NCBI GenBank assembly: GCA_036320915.1
Contig: JAXBDG010000013.1
Location: 1,364,001 to 1,428,000 of the forward strand
From: Linnemannia elongata
Taxonomy: Eukaryota; Mortierellomycota; Mortierellomycetes; Mortierellales; Mortierellaceae
Direction: 5' to 3'
DNA: 64,000 nucleotides
Shown here one piece after another: positions 23,281 through 34,267 of the stretch; positions within the stretch are counted from its first letter, which is position 1, and the number at the start of each line of letters is the position of its first letter. A program made the position numbers and the translations under genes. The notes under the pieces are model-generated. The model did no database searches. It was not told where the DNA came from and saw only the letters and a list, made by a program, of their open reading frames with translations.

Positions 23281-25387
23281 CTCTCTACCTCTTTCTCTCT
23301 CGTCCTCACTCCTTCGGCACAAGGAACGTGCGATAGATAGCCCATATTGAAAAAATGCTCCGAAAAAAAATCTAACCCTCTTGGCAACACAAAGCAATAA
23401 AAAAAGAGCACTCATATTTTCGTTGCATTGTGGAGCACTTACCTGCCCAACGGCAGGGGATAGAAAACAGAGAAGAAAACAGTCTGCCTTTCTTTGTCCT
23501 ACAGTACTCAATCAAACAAGGGTGCTCCAAAAAAAACGTGGGCAAGGACAAGGATAGAGCGATGCAAAGGACGGAAAGAAAGGAAGGAGGGCAGGAAGGG
23601 GTTTGAATGGGGAAATAAAAGGAGAAGGGGAGTCGAGGCAAGACCAACCGACCATAGGATGGGAATGGGTTTAGATCTGGGGCATCCTCTTTGTTTGTTT
23701 AGTTGCCTGTTGATTTGAAAACCACAGTTTTGTTCAATGGCCGGATAAAATAAGGGATAGATGAACAGAATAAAAAAGGGCACGATAGGACAGGACAAGA
23801 CAGGGGAGGATGAAGAGACATAGGACGAAGACAGGACATATTACAATGGTGCAAAAGAAGGCAAAGGTCGAAAAAAAGGGCCAAACTGCAAGTTGGTTCA
23901 AAGGCAGACGAGACACACACTTACAGGCAGGAGAGTGACCCTCCCCTTGGACAAATTGCATTCAAGATCCGCCATGGATCCAACGGCACGACGGGAAAAA
24001 AAATAAGGTAAACCTTGACCTTACTCCATTTTGGGGTGCGACAATACATTCCTTTCCTTCAGTCCTCTCGTTTTCAGACTCACCGTTGCACACATCCATG
24101 CTCATGAATGGTACGACCATTTAACGTACAGCACCCGTGTGAACTGTCATACATTCTGCTCCACACCTGGGTTGAACAAAACAAAAGAGTAAAGAAGAAA
24201 AGTCATAGTTATCTGCTACAGCTTTGTCTTCATTTGTGATCATGTTATCAAACAACCCTTTCGCGTCCCCTTTTTTTGTTGTTCACTGGCACTCAGTTTC
24301 TCCCGCTTAATCAACTGCAACTAAAATGGGCCACTCTGCAAGTCTTCTGTTGCCAGAATACTTGCCATAGCGATTGGTTGCATGCACTAGCAAACACAAA
24401 CAAAGGGTGAATGGATCCATTCTTGTTGCCGCATGGGCAGACAAAACGACAATGGTATGGAAAAAGAAAACCTTGTTGTGAGTTGTACAAGTCGCCAGGT
24501 ACACTTTAGTATGTTGCGGGACAGCAGCAACAAACACCAACGGACAATTCAAGGCTGTAGAAAAAAGAAAAAAAATAAAAGAGTTGGCTGGTTCGTATCT
24601 CATCAAGAGTACCCAAACACACACTCACACATCCAACCTCACCACGCGGTACTTTGCATCACTTCGCATGCACATACCGCCTTTGACTATCATTCCATTC
24701 GATGTCGTATAAAACACCATTCGTTTTTACACTCTTCTAAGACTTGTCAGCGCCTATAATGTCATCCTCTCCGGTTCCACCGACTACAAAAATAAAAAGA
24801 ACCATAGGCACTCCCTGAAAATTGATTGGCAATGTAATTGTTCGACAAGGATCTCCTTTTTATTAATGCCTTTTTTTTTGGAGAACTGTTGCAACTCCTG
24901 GAACGGTTCCGTCTCTCCCCCTTTTCAAAAAGATATTAACACCTGCGGTCTAAAGAAAGAAAAAGAAAGAGCACCCTATCGATCTTTCAATTTCATGATC
25001 AGCAGAATGAAAACGCTGTTCAGAGGACGTGCTAATATGGCCTATGGAGAAAAGCAACACCATGCTTGGGAACAAAACAACTTGGCTACTTGGATCACAG
25101 TTGAGGTTGTGATAGCTCAACGGATGTTCACAAAGGAAATTAAAAAGACACACAACTCCAGATACGCGTTCGACATCCCATATTGAGATTCTACAGTGTT
25201 GTTGTTGTTGTACTGTTGTAATAACTTTTTTTTTTTTGCAAGTTTAATTAGATAAAAAAAAAATAGCGGGCCCCGTCTGTCAATTTGCACTCCTCGGGGT
25301 GTCGGATGTTTGATTGGATTTGCCGATCGGTCTGCCTGTCTGCCTGGCTGTCTGCTCGCTCTCCTGGACTTTTCTCAATGGCATTTT

Positions 25388-26944
25388 TTACCAATCCTTC
25401 TTGATGTCGAAAGACTATGTACACAAAGAACATATAAAGAATAAGTCGTTTGGTCTTGAGAAAACCATGTGTTCCGTTCAATAATCGCCAATGATTCGGT
25501 CTCACATTTGTTTACTTACCCAGCTCCACTCCTTGTGGGTGGTCTTGTCGTCATCGATGAACTTGGACTTTACTTCGTAGTGACCACGAGCCAACATACC
25601 GCTAGGGGCTTCCTCGGTAAGGAACTGTTTGGTTCATAAAAAGGAAAGAAAAAAACAATCAAAGATTAGATCATGCTGGATGAAAGAAGGATTTGCAAGA
25701 GCTGCTGAAGATGCGATCCAATGACTTGCCTTCTTCTCAATGACATCGGGTTTGGCAGCGTAGCTTCCAATCATCTCCTCGGTCTTGTCAACTATTGTTG
25801 ATAAACAATAAACAAAGAAAAACAAAAAGGATGCTATTGTTAAAACGTAGTAAAAAAAAAGAGATTGCATAGTCGCTCCTTAACTCCATCCTTCGTGCTC
25901 AATTTGCTGTGCAGACAAGAACGTAACGCGAAAGGATACTTGCCTTTGACACCGTGACGCTTGATGACATGCATGTACTTGAGACCAGACACGACCTCGT
26001 GCTGGACCCTAGTGAAAGAAACATTAGGAAAGTTGGTTGGTTGGTTAGTTCGAGGAGGCAATACTCTTTTTTTTCCTGCAATGAATGAATGAGTGTCTTT
26101 GATGGTAGAGCGTGGAAATTGAGGCGTTGCTAAGGGTTGAAATCCATGATATATAAAAATAAATCTTACTTGAAGAGGACCTTAAGGCGGTACTCGATGC
26201 CCTCCTTGATGGTGAACGAGTGCTTCTTGAGCTCGTCCTCTATTGTAAAAATGAAAGTTGAATGGACCCAACAAAAAGTACAGAAAAAAGATAAGTATAT
26301 GTGTATCCTTGAAGGGCGATCGTGTCCTGGAATCTCTTTCAAACGACCATTCCAGACACTTGTTCGTTCTTTCTTCACTAATAATAGACAACATATAGAC
26401 AAAAAAGAGAAAGAGAGATGAAAAGAAACAAAAAAAGAGAGTAATAAGAGAAAGAGCCCTACCGGACTTTGTGAGGTCCAGGATCACATCGGGGCGACCG
26501 GCAACCTCAAGGGCGAGCTGGAGGACAACAACGTTGTGGGGATCATCCAACTTGGAGACTAGTGGGAAGACCAAAGACAACATCAAGACGGCTCGATTGT
26601 TAGTAAAATGCAGAAATCGGGCATATAGTTGACAGTTGAGTATGTGATGGGGCCAATGGATGGCATCGCCATGGTGTTTGTGCACCCTCCTCCATGAGTC
26701 AATGTGCGGCACAACCAAAACACACAAGCAAGTCAGCTAGCAAGTGATGAGTGCACGCGTTTCTTTTTGGAGTGAAAAGTAGCTTACCACCGGTGCTGGC
26801 GACACCGAGGGACTCCTTCCAGCGACGGAGGGCCTCGTCGTCGGCGTCGAGGTTCTGGTAGTCGTTGAGGGACTTCTTCTCTCCGACCTTGTAGTTGGAG
26901 TTCTCGGAAGGACCAAAGTCGTCGTCGTCGTGTTGATGGGACAT
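25388..26944 (-). CDS. RDI1: Rho GDP-dissociation inhibitor (RhoGDI), 193 aa
   Basis: Cytosolic chaperone that extracts prenylated Rho/Cdc42 GTPases from membranes and holds them in the GDP state. Seven exons on the minus strand: 26788-26944, 26463-26558, 26170-26239, 25944-26008, 25730-25791, 25520-25624 and 25388-25414. The sum is 193 residues, the normal family size. The N-terminal arm is acidic (DDDDFGPS), followed by [23 protein letters not shown] and the immunoglobulin-like lipid pocket: [40 protein letters not shown], and the diagnostic end [11 protein letters not shown]. Two of the six introns start with GC (GCAAGT) instead of GT; both are needed to keep the conserved protein in frame. 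The gene is divergent from the Rab4-type gene. Confidence 0.95.
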
Positions 26945-27780
26945 GTTGATTAGGTAGTGGTTGTTGTTGTTGTGAGGAGGAGGAGGAGTGGTGGAGTATG
27001 TGAATGTAAACAAGAAGAAGGGAAAAGAAAAGAAGAAGAAGAAGAGAGAGAGAGAGAGAGAGAAAGAAGAGAGGAAATAAAAAGGAGATGAGATGATGGC
27101 GAGTTCTCCCATCTCCCATCAGTCGACACTACCCCAGAACGAGAGTCGAGGCAAACTGGCTGGAAAGGTGTGAGGCTGGGCACAGGCAGACACGCACTCA
27201 CTCAATGTGCGAGGCGGTTGGGTGAATGTTCAAATTTAAATTCTTTTTTTTTTTTTTTTTTTTTGGCCTCTCCGCCTGTGGACCAACCAAATCGATTCCA
27301 GCCTTCAATTCACAGGTCAAGCACGTATAACAACTTTCCCCCTTCCAGGCATGCACACATACTCACTCCCTCGCCATGTCGTTCATTTTTCTCAAAAGTA
27401 ATTTGCCATTTCGGCAAGCAGGTAACAGAGAGACACACAGTATCGTTCTCTACCTGTCAGTCTGTCACAACACTTGCCATCAATGCCTTGCCTTGCCTCT
27501 GGCTCGAGTGCCGTTATTATTATCCCTTAGCGGTCCATCTCAATTCAACTTCAATTTTGTATCCTTGCATTGCTTCCGTTTCCCTTGCATTCAACAGATT
27601 AGTGCAGAAGGAAGGAGAATGGTGTTATTGAAAACAAGAAGGCAATTCATGGTACTTGAGACGCTTCACGGAAACTTGGTCCCCTATCTATCATTCATAA
27701 GATGTAGAGGATCATCACCATCCAGGCACCATCCATCACTGATCACTTTATCTGTTTCACAGAGTGCGATCAAAACCAAA

Positions 27781-27823
<43 letters not shown>

Positions 27824-28563
27824 ATGCCATTGAGACAATTCTGGCCAAGGTAATTGTAGTAAACAAGAAAAGGAGAAAGGTAATAAAGAGTAGAAAGGAA
27901 TAAAGAATATAGAGGCAACTGAACAGGGTAAGGGGGGGTAGGAGGTTGGATTGGGGAAGAGGAAAAAAGAAAAAAAAAAGGTTGTCAATGTACTTGTACA
28001 TATTCCTGGCGTGCCATTGCCATGTATCCATGCATCAATGGTCGGACCCACTCTCTAAGCATTCAGACCTATGAAGTCAATGCTGGTTGTACCATATATG
28101 TAACAAACATCGATCCTCGCGCTGAAGGACAGAGGGAGTGAGCATACATTCACATCCGTCCTTCCATCCCACCATCTGAGCCCTTTTTTGTTGTATGCTG
28201 TTGTTGTTATTGCTACTGTCTTTGTCCCTTTTGCCCTGCTCTTCTGGTGCCTTTAGTAGTAGTTGAACTCCTCCTTTCCCTCCCTTTCTCTTCTTCCCTC
28301 TCTTTCTTTATCTTTGTCTTCTTCGTCCCTTCTCTTCTCTTCCCTCCCCATCTCAACTCACTTGACATTCCTCTCAATCCTTACTCCTTTCTCGACATCT
28401 TTTTCATTCTTCCTCCCAGCCTCTGCCACCCTCATCGACATACATCTCGACTCTCACTTCCCCGTCGTCAAAAAGAAGAAAAAAACAACCCCCCGTCAAC
28501 CTCTTAATTCATCACGCCAAGAACTCCTTTCATCGAAAAACAAACACACACTTATACCCAGCA
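26945..28563. other. Divergent intergenic region between RhoGDI and Rab4
   Basis: 1.6 kb shared upstream region for two GTPase-cycle genes reading apart. It holds GA repeats next to the RhoGDI start, a T run near 27242, an A38 tract, and a CT-rich leader before the Rab start. No gene seen. Confidence 0.5.
27783..27820 (+). repeat. Poly(A) tract of 38 bases
   Basis: Uninterrupted A38 in intergenic DNA. No LINE sequence is recognisable immediately upstream, so origin is unclear. Confidence 0.9.
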
Positions 28564-29143
28564 ATGGCACACACCTATGGTAAAAACAATAAAAAAAGTC
28601 CAAACAGAAAAACGAAGAAGAAAGGAACATCCTACTCTTCATCCTCCCGCCTGCCTTGACGCACAACCTCCCTCTTTTCTTTCTTGACTTTTGTTCACGC
28701 ATACCTTTGACGCCGAACAAAGGAAAGGGTCAGATAATAACGCAGGGCTCTCCCCGCACAGGCGTAACAAGTTTGGCACTCATTCTTCTTAGTCCACCCT
28801 CCCTACTTCTTACCTTCGTCCTCCATACCGCACTTGCTGGGCTAACATTTACACATAACACTCCAAATCCATTCCTTGTTCTAACTGCACGTTTCTGTGA
28901 TACACCACCCGACTCTCCTTGCCTTGTGTTCACAATCGGTCGAAAGGGGAGAGATGGAGAGGAGAAAACAGCGAGGAGAGGAGGAGACTCGACAGAAACA
29001 CAGTCGCCATGTGTACCTTTTTCCAACTCTTCGCGCTGTTCTTTTTACTTCTTTTTCTTTCCTTGTTCACGTTTGCATATGGATATATGCCGAGGGCATG
29101 TATACATACATCATCGACTCTCGCGATGCATGATATCAAGCTT

Positions 29144-29209
<66 letters not shown>

Positions 29210-31321
29210 GGATTCTTTCTTCATTACAATCGTGCCGTCGCGACAAGAGAGATGGAAAGTAACGAACACCCTACTCCCATCCTGACGCAAACAAGAACAC
29301 AACGCTAACTACTTCTTGCATTGTTCCTTTTTTATTCGCACTGTGTAGACTTCCTACTAAAATTTCTCATCACCGGCGACTCTGGAACCGGAAAGTACGC
29401 TACAGAGAAAAATAGAAGGGTTCCAGCTGTTCTCCTTCTTAGGGTTGATATAGGGACTCAAATCCTCGCTTGGATACGAAAAGGAAGACAATAGGGCAGG
29501 AGTAGCGCACTGTTTGACACAACAAAGAGGACGTGGAGGAATAGAGTCCCAATCTGGAGGAAGAACCAAAACGGACTAGAAAAAAAAACTGAACACAACA
29601 CACAGAAAAAGGCGCAAGTGAGGCCGAAAGTGAAAACATGGTGTATGGAAATCACACGTGGGGCCACAAAAACAAGCAATCGAACATAAGCGGCATAAGC
29701 AAAGCAATCGACGAAGAACAAAATGGCTAACGGCTTTGCATAATTCTTCTTTATAACACTGTGTGGGGTAAATAGGTCGTGCTTACTTCACCAATTCGTC
29801 GAGAACAAATGCAAGTATAACTCTCAAGGCATTAATTGATCGCAGGACATTCTGACGAAGACTAGCTCGGGATGGCAGTGGAGAGGACGAATGATCCTCC
29901 AAGCTGGAACAGGAACAGGAACAAGCAGATGAAAGAGAACGTGCCGACAGAGCTTGCCTTCTAATAGTCATATTTGCAACTATCCGCCACCATCGCTCTT
30001 TTTTTATCGTGTACTTAGTCAAGGAAGGCGCGACTCACACAATCGGGGTTGAATTCGGTAGCAGGATTGTCACCATTGGCAAGAATCAGGTCAAGCTACA
30101 AATCGTAAGTTGAACCGGTCATGCCATCGTCCGATAGACCTCGTGCAATCGTGATAGAGCTGGCGACCTGTGATTCCTTTTTTTGGCGTGGTTTAACCTG
30201 CCTCTTGACTTGGTCATCTTTGCCGAGAAAAGAAACCTTAAAAATTATGCGCATCTTGTTGACCATTTTCTTCTTGCCTTTTTATATTTCTAGTGGGACA
30301 CGTAAGTGGAGAAACTGGAACACAAGGACACGATAGGCCCATTCAATGTGCTACCCAGGAAGCGATATGTCGAACCTAGCTGACATTTGACCCTTTTCTT
30401 TGTTTTTCTTCTTTGACAGCGCTGGTCAAGAACGCTTTCGGTACGTGTGAACAATATCACTTGTTGGACCTCAACTTTGCCATCCTTCAACTAACGAAGA
30501 TCCTCTCTCGCCTTGTTTTTCGCCCTCGACTCTTAGTTCAGTCACCCGGAGCTACTATCGAGGTGCAGCAGGAGCACTGTTGGTATACGACATTTCAAAG
30601 TAAGCTTGCCAAACCCTAAAAGAAAGCACCGAAGGATATCCAGAAAGAGGTGGCCGGGGTTTGACTTTGAATCATATTTAACTTATTTTCTTCTAACCCG
30701 ATTGAATTGTAGTCGCAACTCGTTCACAAGTATCGCCAAATGGATCGCAGATGCAAGGAAACTGGCAGGAGCTGATATCGCGCTCATGTTGGTTGGGAAC
30801 AAGTTGGATCTCGAGGATCGCGAGGTGTCGTATCTGGAAGCAAGTCGATTCGCACAAGAAAATGGTACGCACACTTTTTTTTTACGATCACTTCTGCGGA
30901 GCAGGTGTGTGAAAGTCAAATGGTTCTAGATATCTCCCGCTCAATCAATTGATACCATATTTTTTTTTATCGCCCATTAGAGATGACTTTTCTAGAAACG
31001 AGTGCGTTGACAGGCGAAGGAGTGGAGGAGACGTTTTTGAAATGCGGGCGCGCAATATTGACCAAGATCGAAACAGGTATACACTCCATTTGTTTGTTTA
31101 AGAGGAGAAAAGTCTTTTACAGCAGGATCGTCAAAAGGCGCATGAAGGAAGAGAAGCCATTCGGACATTTACTGACATAGAACAAACACCATTGTCTTTT
31201 ATTTCTAATAGGTCAAGTGGATCCAGAGAGACCAGGATCGGGCATTCAGTACGGAGACTCGTCGCTGCGAAGGATATCCCAAAAGAGTCGTCCCGCCCGT
31301 CAAAAAAGTTTGTGCTGCTAG
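28564..31321 (+). CDS. RAB4: Rab4-type small GTPase, 210 aa
   Basis: Small GTPase of early and recycling endosomes. Ten exons: 28564-28579, 29349-29394, 29776-29810, 30019-30104, 30294-30301, 30420-30440, 30537-30599, 30713-30864, 30981-31076 and 31212-31321; total 633 nt in perfect phase. G-motifs: P-loop GDSGTGKS (15-22), HTIGVEFGS in switch I, WDTAGQERFRS (D63-Q67), GNKLD (NKLD 121-124) and ETSAL (148-152). The [15 protein letters not shown] and EASRFAQEN segments match the Rab4/Rab14 branch more than Rab11 or Rab5. The C-terminus is CC, for double geranylgeranylation. Intron 3 has a GC donor (GCAAGT). Intron 1 is 769 bp and contains a (CT)28 repeat. Exon 5 is only 8 nt. Confidence 0.93.
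29151..29206 (+). repeat. (CT)28 microsatellite in Rab4 intron 1
   Basis: Perfect CT tract inside the first intron of the Rab gene, about 140 bases before the acceptor. Long tracts of this kind could influence splicing as a polypyrimidine element. Confidence 0.9.
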
Positions 31322-31555
31322 AGCAAGATCAGAAAAGAAGCCCTCCTTGTCATTATCTTCATACAATAAAAAAAATACACCATGTACCATACATACCTCA
31401 CTTCTGTCCGCGAAAGCTGTCGATCATTGTCATTCACCTTGACCATATGTCCCAATGCAAAAGCAAAGGTTGAAAGTGGCAAAAAGCAAAAAAAGTGAAG
31501 CCCAATGGTAACAAGGATGATCACTACCAACCTGGCCACCCTAGAGTACTAGGGC

Positions 31556-31561
31556 AAAAAA
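31556..31561 (-). terminator. RNA polymerase III terminator of tRNA-Arg
   Basis: Six T residues on the transcribed (minus) strand, 24 bases past the tRNA 3' end, match the simple oligo(T) terminator of Pol III. Confidence 0.6.
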
Positions 31562-31585
31562 GAAAGAAGGGAAGCAATCTTTAAT

Positions 31586-31656
31586 GAACTACGCAGGGGT
31601 CGAACCTGCAATCTCCTGATTCGTAGTCAGACGCCTTTCCATTGGGCCAGCAGTCC
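31586..31656 (-). tRNA. tRNA-Arg (anticodon ACG)
   Basis: A 71-nt cloverleaf on the minus strand without intron. The acceptor stem GGACTGC pairs with GTAGTTC using two G-T wobbles. The anticodon arm TCTGA-CTACGAA-TCAGG places ACG in the loop; a 5-nt variable loop and a T-arm GCAGG-TTCGACC-CCTGC follow. Box A (TGGCCCAATGG) and box B (GGTTCGACCCC) are internal promoter elements. The core closely resembles yeast tRNA-Arg(ACG). It reads away from the LINE pile, whose edge lies about 106 bases upstream of its 5' end. Confidence 0.92.
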
Positions 31657-31761
31657 AGTTGCGTTCTCTCTTTTGATGGAAGTTGAGATTTTAAGGAACC
31701 TAAATACTAAGCAACGCCACCAAAAGAGAAGCGCCACCAAAGAGAAAGTTGATCGCTTGTC

Positions 31762-31762
<1 letters not shown>

Positions 31763-31832
<70 letters not shown>
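31763..31832 (+). repeat. Poly(T) tract of 70 bases at the 5' edge of the LINE
   Basis: T70 preceded by G and directly followed by the presumed 5' end of the full-length LINE. G plus at least 14 T also follows the element's poly(A) tail (41850-41864), so part of this tract may be the target-site duplication, later expanded. Confidence 0.85.
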
Positions 31833-31837
<5 letters not shown>

Positions 31838-32035
31838 CTTTCCTTCGTACCACTTCAGTACCAAAAGCTCAAAACCTTAAAACCTCTTTTTACCCCTGTT
31901 CCTCGAGTTGCCAGACCGGTACCTCGACAAGAACACATCCTTCTTTCTTTTCCGCTCATTCTCATCCCTTTTTTTTCTCCTCATTCCACATTCCATCTCC
32001 AAAAAATCAAAAAAATAATTTCTGTACCCTCCAAC

Positions 32036-34267
32036 ATGCCCTCTCCCCCGGCTTTCGAGCCCTACCACCCCGACCCTGGAAAGCCAAAGGACATGGAGGA
32101 CGTTGTTGCAACAGCGTCCCCCGAGTTCCCAACCCAGGACTTTGAGGCGGCCTTGACTACAGGCGTCCTTCCTGAGTTCGTCAAAGTCACTAGGACCAAG
32201 GCAACTCATTGGGTCAAGTTCCCCACTGCGTTCTTTGAGAAGAACAACAACCTTCCCTTTATGTCCAAGTGGGTGATGGGTGTCCTTGAAAAAGTGGCTT
32301 CCATCAAACCCAAATCCTTCTATGTGGCTACCCTTCCCTCAACCTCCCCCGAGGACAAACCGACGGAGTATATCATCTTCCAAGTTTACTCGGGCCATGA
32401 GGCCAGTATTGCCAGTGAACACGGAGGCAAATCCAAGAACAGCGCCAACCCTGTCCTGTTCTCGATTTTTACCCCTGAGGCCAAGGCTCAGCAACAAGGG
32501 CGGGTGATTAAATTGACTTCCCTTGGCTTCGACACCACCGCGAATCATGTTACCGCCGCTCTAAGCAAATATGGACCAATCGAATCTGTTCGTACGGGAT
32601 TTAATGCAAAAGCTACTATGGCTACTGCTACGGTGACCTTCCAATCCGACTTGGCCGTTCAAAGCATCAGGGAACAAAACAAAACCTGTCTGCGGGTCCG
32701 AGATGACGTTGGCACTCTAACATTGCTAGGAAACGAAACACCGGTTGCTTACGACCGAGAGCTTACACTAAAGCTGGCGCACCTCCCTATCGGCTGTCAA
32801 CCAGGCGATGTGAAAGACGTTTTCGACTACGACATCAAGGTACCAAATGGAGTCCGCCCCTATCACTCCATCGCCATGCCCCTAAACCCTTACAACAGGC
32901 AACGACAACCTGAGGCGTACATCCGTTTCGTCTCCATTGAGCAACGTGCGCTGCTTATGAATAAAACCATCGACATCAATGGTCATAGAACCTGCTGGAT
33001 CCCTTACAACAAGCCCACCTGCCGACACTGCGGAGACCCCTCGCACTTCAAGAAGGATTGTAACGTCCTCCAGGACACTCTCAGTAATAGAGCTGCCCGC
33101 CGTGTCAATGTTGCCCTCATTAAAGGTTTGTCTCCCACGCCCCAGAGATGGTCACGTACACCATTGACCCAGGTTCCCAACACCAGCACCCCTACCCCCA
33201 CAGCCAAGACTGCCATAACGGTCCGATCATCACCCTCCAACAGCTACGCCAGTGTTGCGGGGTCAAGGAACCGCGGCGGAGCCGCGTCAGACCCGATCAC
33301 AATCAGCACTTCTACGCCTCCAACCACCACCCCCGCTTCTAGCAAAAAGGCAACTGTCCTTCCCAGTACTGCCGCTGCGGCTTCCACTAAGGCCACCGTT
33401 ACAACTGCCGCCCCCACTTCCGACTGGAAAGCTCGTTTTAAAGATCTTTCGGATCGTATGACAGACATGTCCGGTCGCCTTGACAGGGAAATCCGAGAGC
33501 TCAACGGTAGGATGCACAACATCGAGCATCAATTGGAGCTGATCTTGAAGGCTATTACAACCCCTTCGGCCCCACCGGCCCCACCGGCCCCACCAGCCCC
33601 ACCAGCCCCATCGGCCCCAGCCGCCACAGACTCTGGCGCCCACACTGCCTCTCCTCCTGCCACCTCACACACTGTTCGGTCAGACGGCCCTGCTATACTT
33701 ACAGATGACGTGGATATGGACCAGCAAGAAGGAGCTTGTAATGAGACCTTTGTGCCCTCAACACCTCCCCCTGTTTCTCCACCAACTCTATCCCCAGATA
33801 CACCTCTTATTCGTCATCGACATGCGGCCCCAACCAGCAGAGCAGCGCCGTACTCAGTTACCACCGCCCGCACTCATTTGACAGGCGCCACCTCATTCAG
33901 CAAAAACGATCCACAGCGCGGAAGCAGCGGCGGCAGTGTGCGTGACGACTTGGCCCACAAAGGCAAGGCGGTCCAAAAGCGGGAGAATGTTAACCTTCAG
34001 GCGTTGCAGGATCAAATTGAGAGGCTGCAGGCAGCCAATGCAGCATTGGTAGCGGAGGGTGAGGAGAAAGAGGCCGCTCTCGCCCATATTCAAAAGCAGT
34101 TCGCCGGACTGGAGGAGAAGGAGAGGCAGAGAAATCAACCCGACAACGACTGCACTTCCTCCTTCCACGCCTCGCAGTATTATGCTGGCCCCAACTCAGA
34201 GGGCAAGGATTCGGACCCAGAGGACGGCAAGGTTTCTGCAGTTTCCAACAACAAATCTGACCTTTAA
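32036..34267 (+). CDS. LINE ORF1: RNA-binding Gag-like protein, 743 aa
   Basis: The first ORF of the LINE, expected to bind element RNA and form the ribonucleoprotein. After a Pro-rich start comes an alpha/beta region (about 30-320) with RRM-like features, for example KLTSLGFDTTANHVTAALSKYG. It is followed by one CCHC zinc knuckle, C329-x2-C332-x4-H337-x4-C342 (CRHCGDPSHFKKDC). The middle is Thr/Ser/Ala-rich with a PPAP repeat near residue 510-525. The end has a heptad coiled coil (about 645-695) that could drive multimerisation. The stop TAA overlaps the ORF2 start as TAATG, which suggests termination-reinitiation. The ATG at 32036 is the first in frame after the leader. Confidence 0.88.
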   Translation: MPSPPAFEPYHPDPGKPKDMEDVVATASPEFPTQDFEAALTTGVLPEFVKVTRTKATHWVKFPTAFFEKNNNLPFMSKWVMGVLEKVASIKPKSFYVATLPSTSPEDKPTEYIIFQVYSGHEASIASEHGGKSKNSANPVLFSIFTPEAKAQQQGRVIKLTSLGFDTTANHVTAALSKYGPIESVRTGFNAKATMATATVTFQSDLAVQSIREQNKTCLRVRDDVGTLTLLGNETPVAYDRELTLKLAHLPIGCQPGDVKDVFDYDIKVPNGVRPYHSIAMPLNPYNRQRQPEAYIRFVSIEQRALLMNKTIDINGHRTCWIPYNKPTCRHCGDPSHFKKDCNVLQDTLSNRAARRVNVALIKGLSPTPQRWSRTPLTQVPNTSTPTPTAKTAITVRSSPSNSYASVAGSRNRGGAASDPITISTSTPPTTTPASSKKATVLPSTAAAASTKATVTTAAPTSDWKARFKDLSDRMTDMSGRLDREIRELNGRMHNIEHQLELILKAITTPSAPPAPPAPPAPPAPSAPAATDSGAHTASPPATSHTVRSDGPAILTDDVDMDQQEGACNETFVPSTPPPVSPPTLSPDTPLIRHRHAAPTSRAAPYSVTTARTHLTGATSFSKNDPQRGSSGGSVRDDLAHKGKAVQKRENVNLQALQDQIERLQAANAALVAEGEEKEAALAHIQKQFAGLEEKERQRNQPDNDCTSSFHASQYYAGPNSEGKDSDPEDGKVSAVSNNKSDL

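Larger units (their letters stand above)
21607..25387. other. 3.8-kb gene-poor region with microsatellites
   Basis: I find no supported gene. The left part (21607-22500) is the purine/pyrimidine-skewed leader of the coiled-coil gene. Then come TC and CT repeats, a G13 run (23194-23206), and AT-rich DNA to the 3' end of the RhoGDI gene. Frames in this stretch are low-complexity. A non-coding RNA cannot be excluded. Confidence 0.45.

Noticed and set aside
23935..23975. Possible first exon on the minus strand (ATG to a good GTAAGT donor, 17 clean codes starting MADLECN)
   Set aside because: No convincing downstream exon with matching phase or family resemblance; only a candidate segment near 23447-23500. 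Not enough for a gene.
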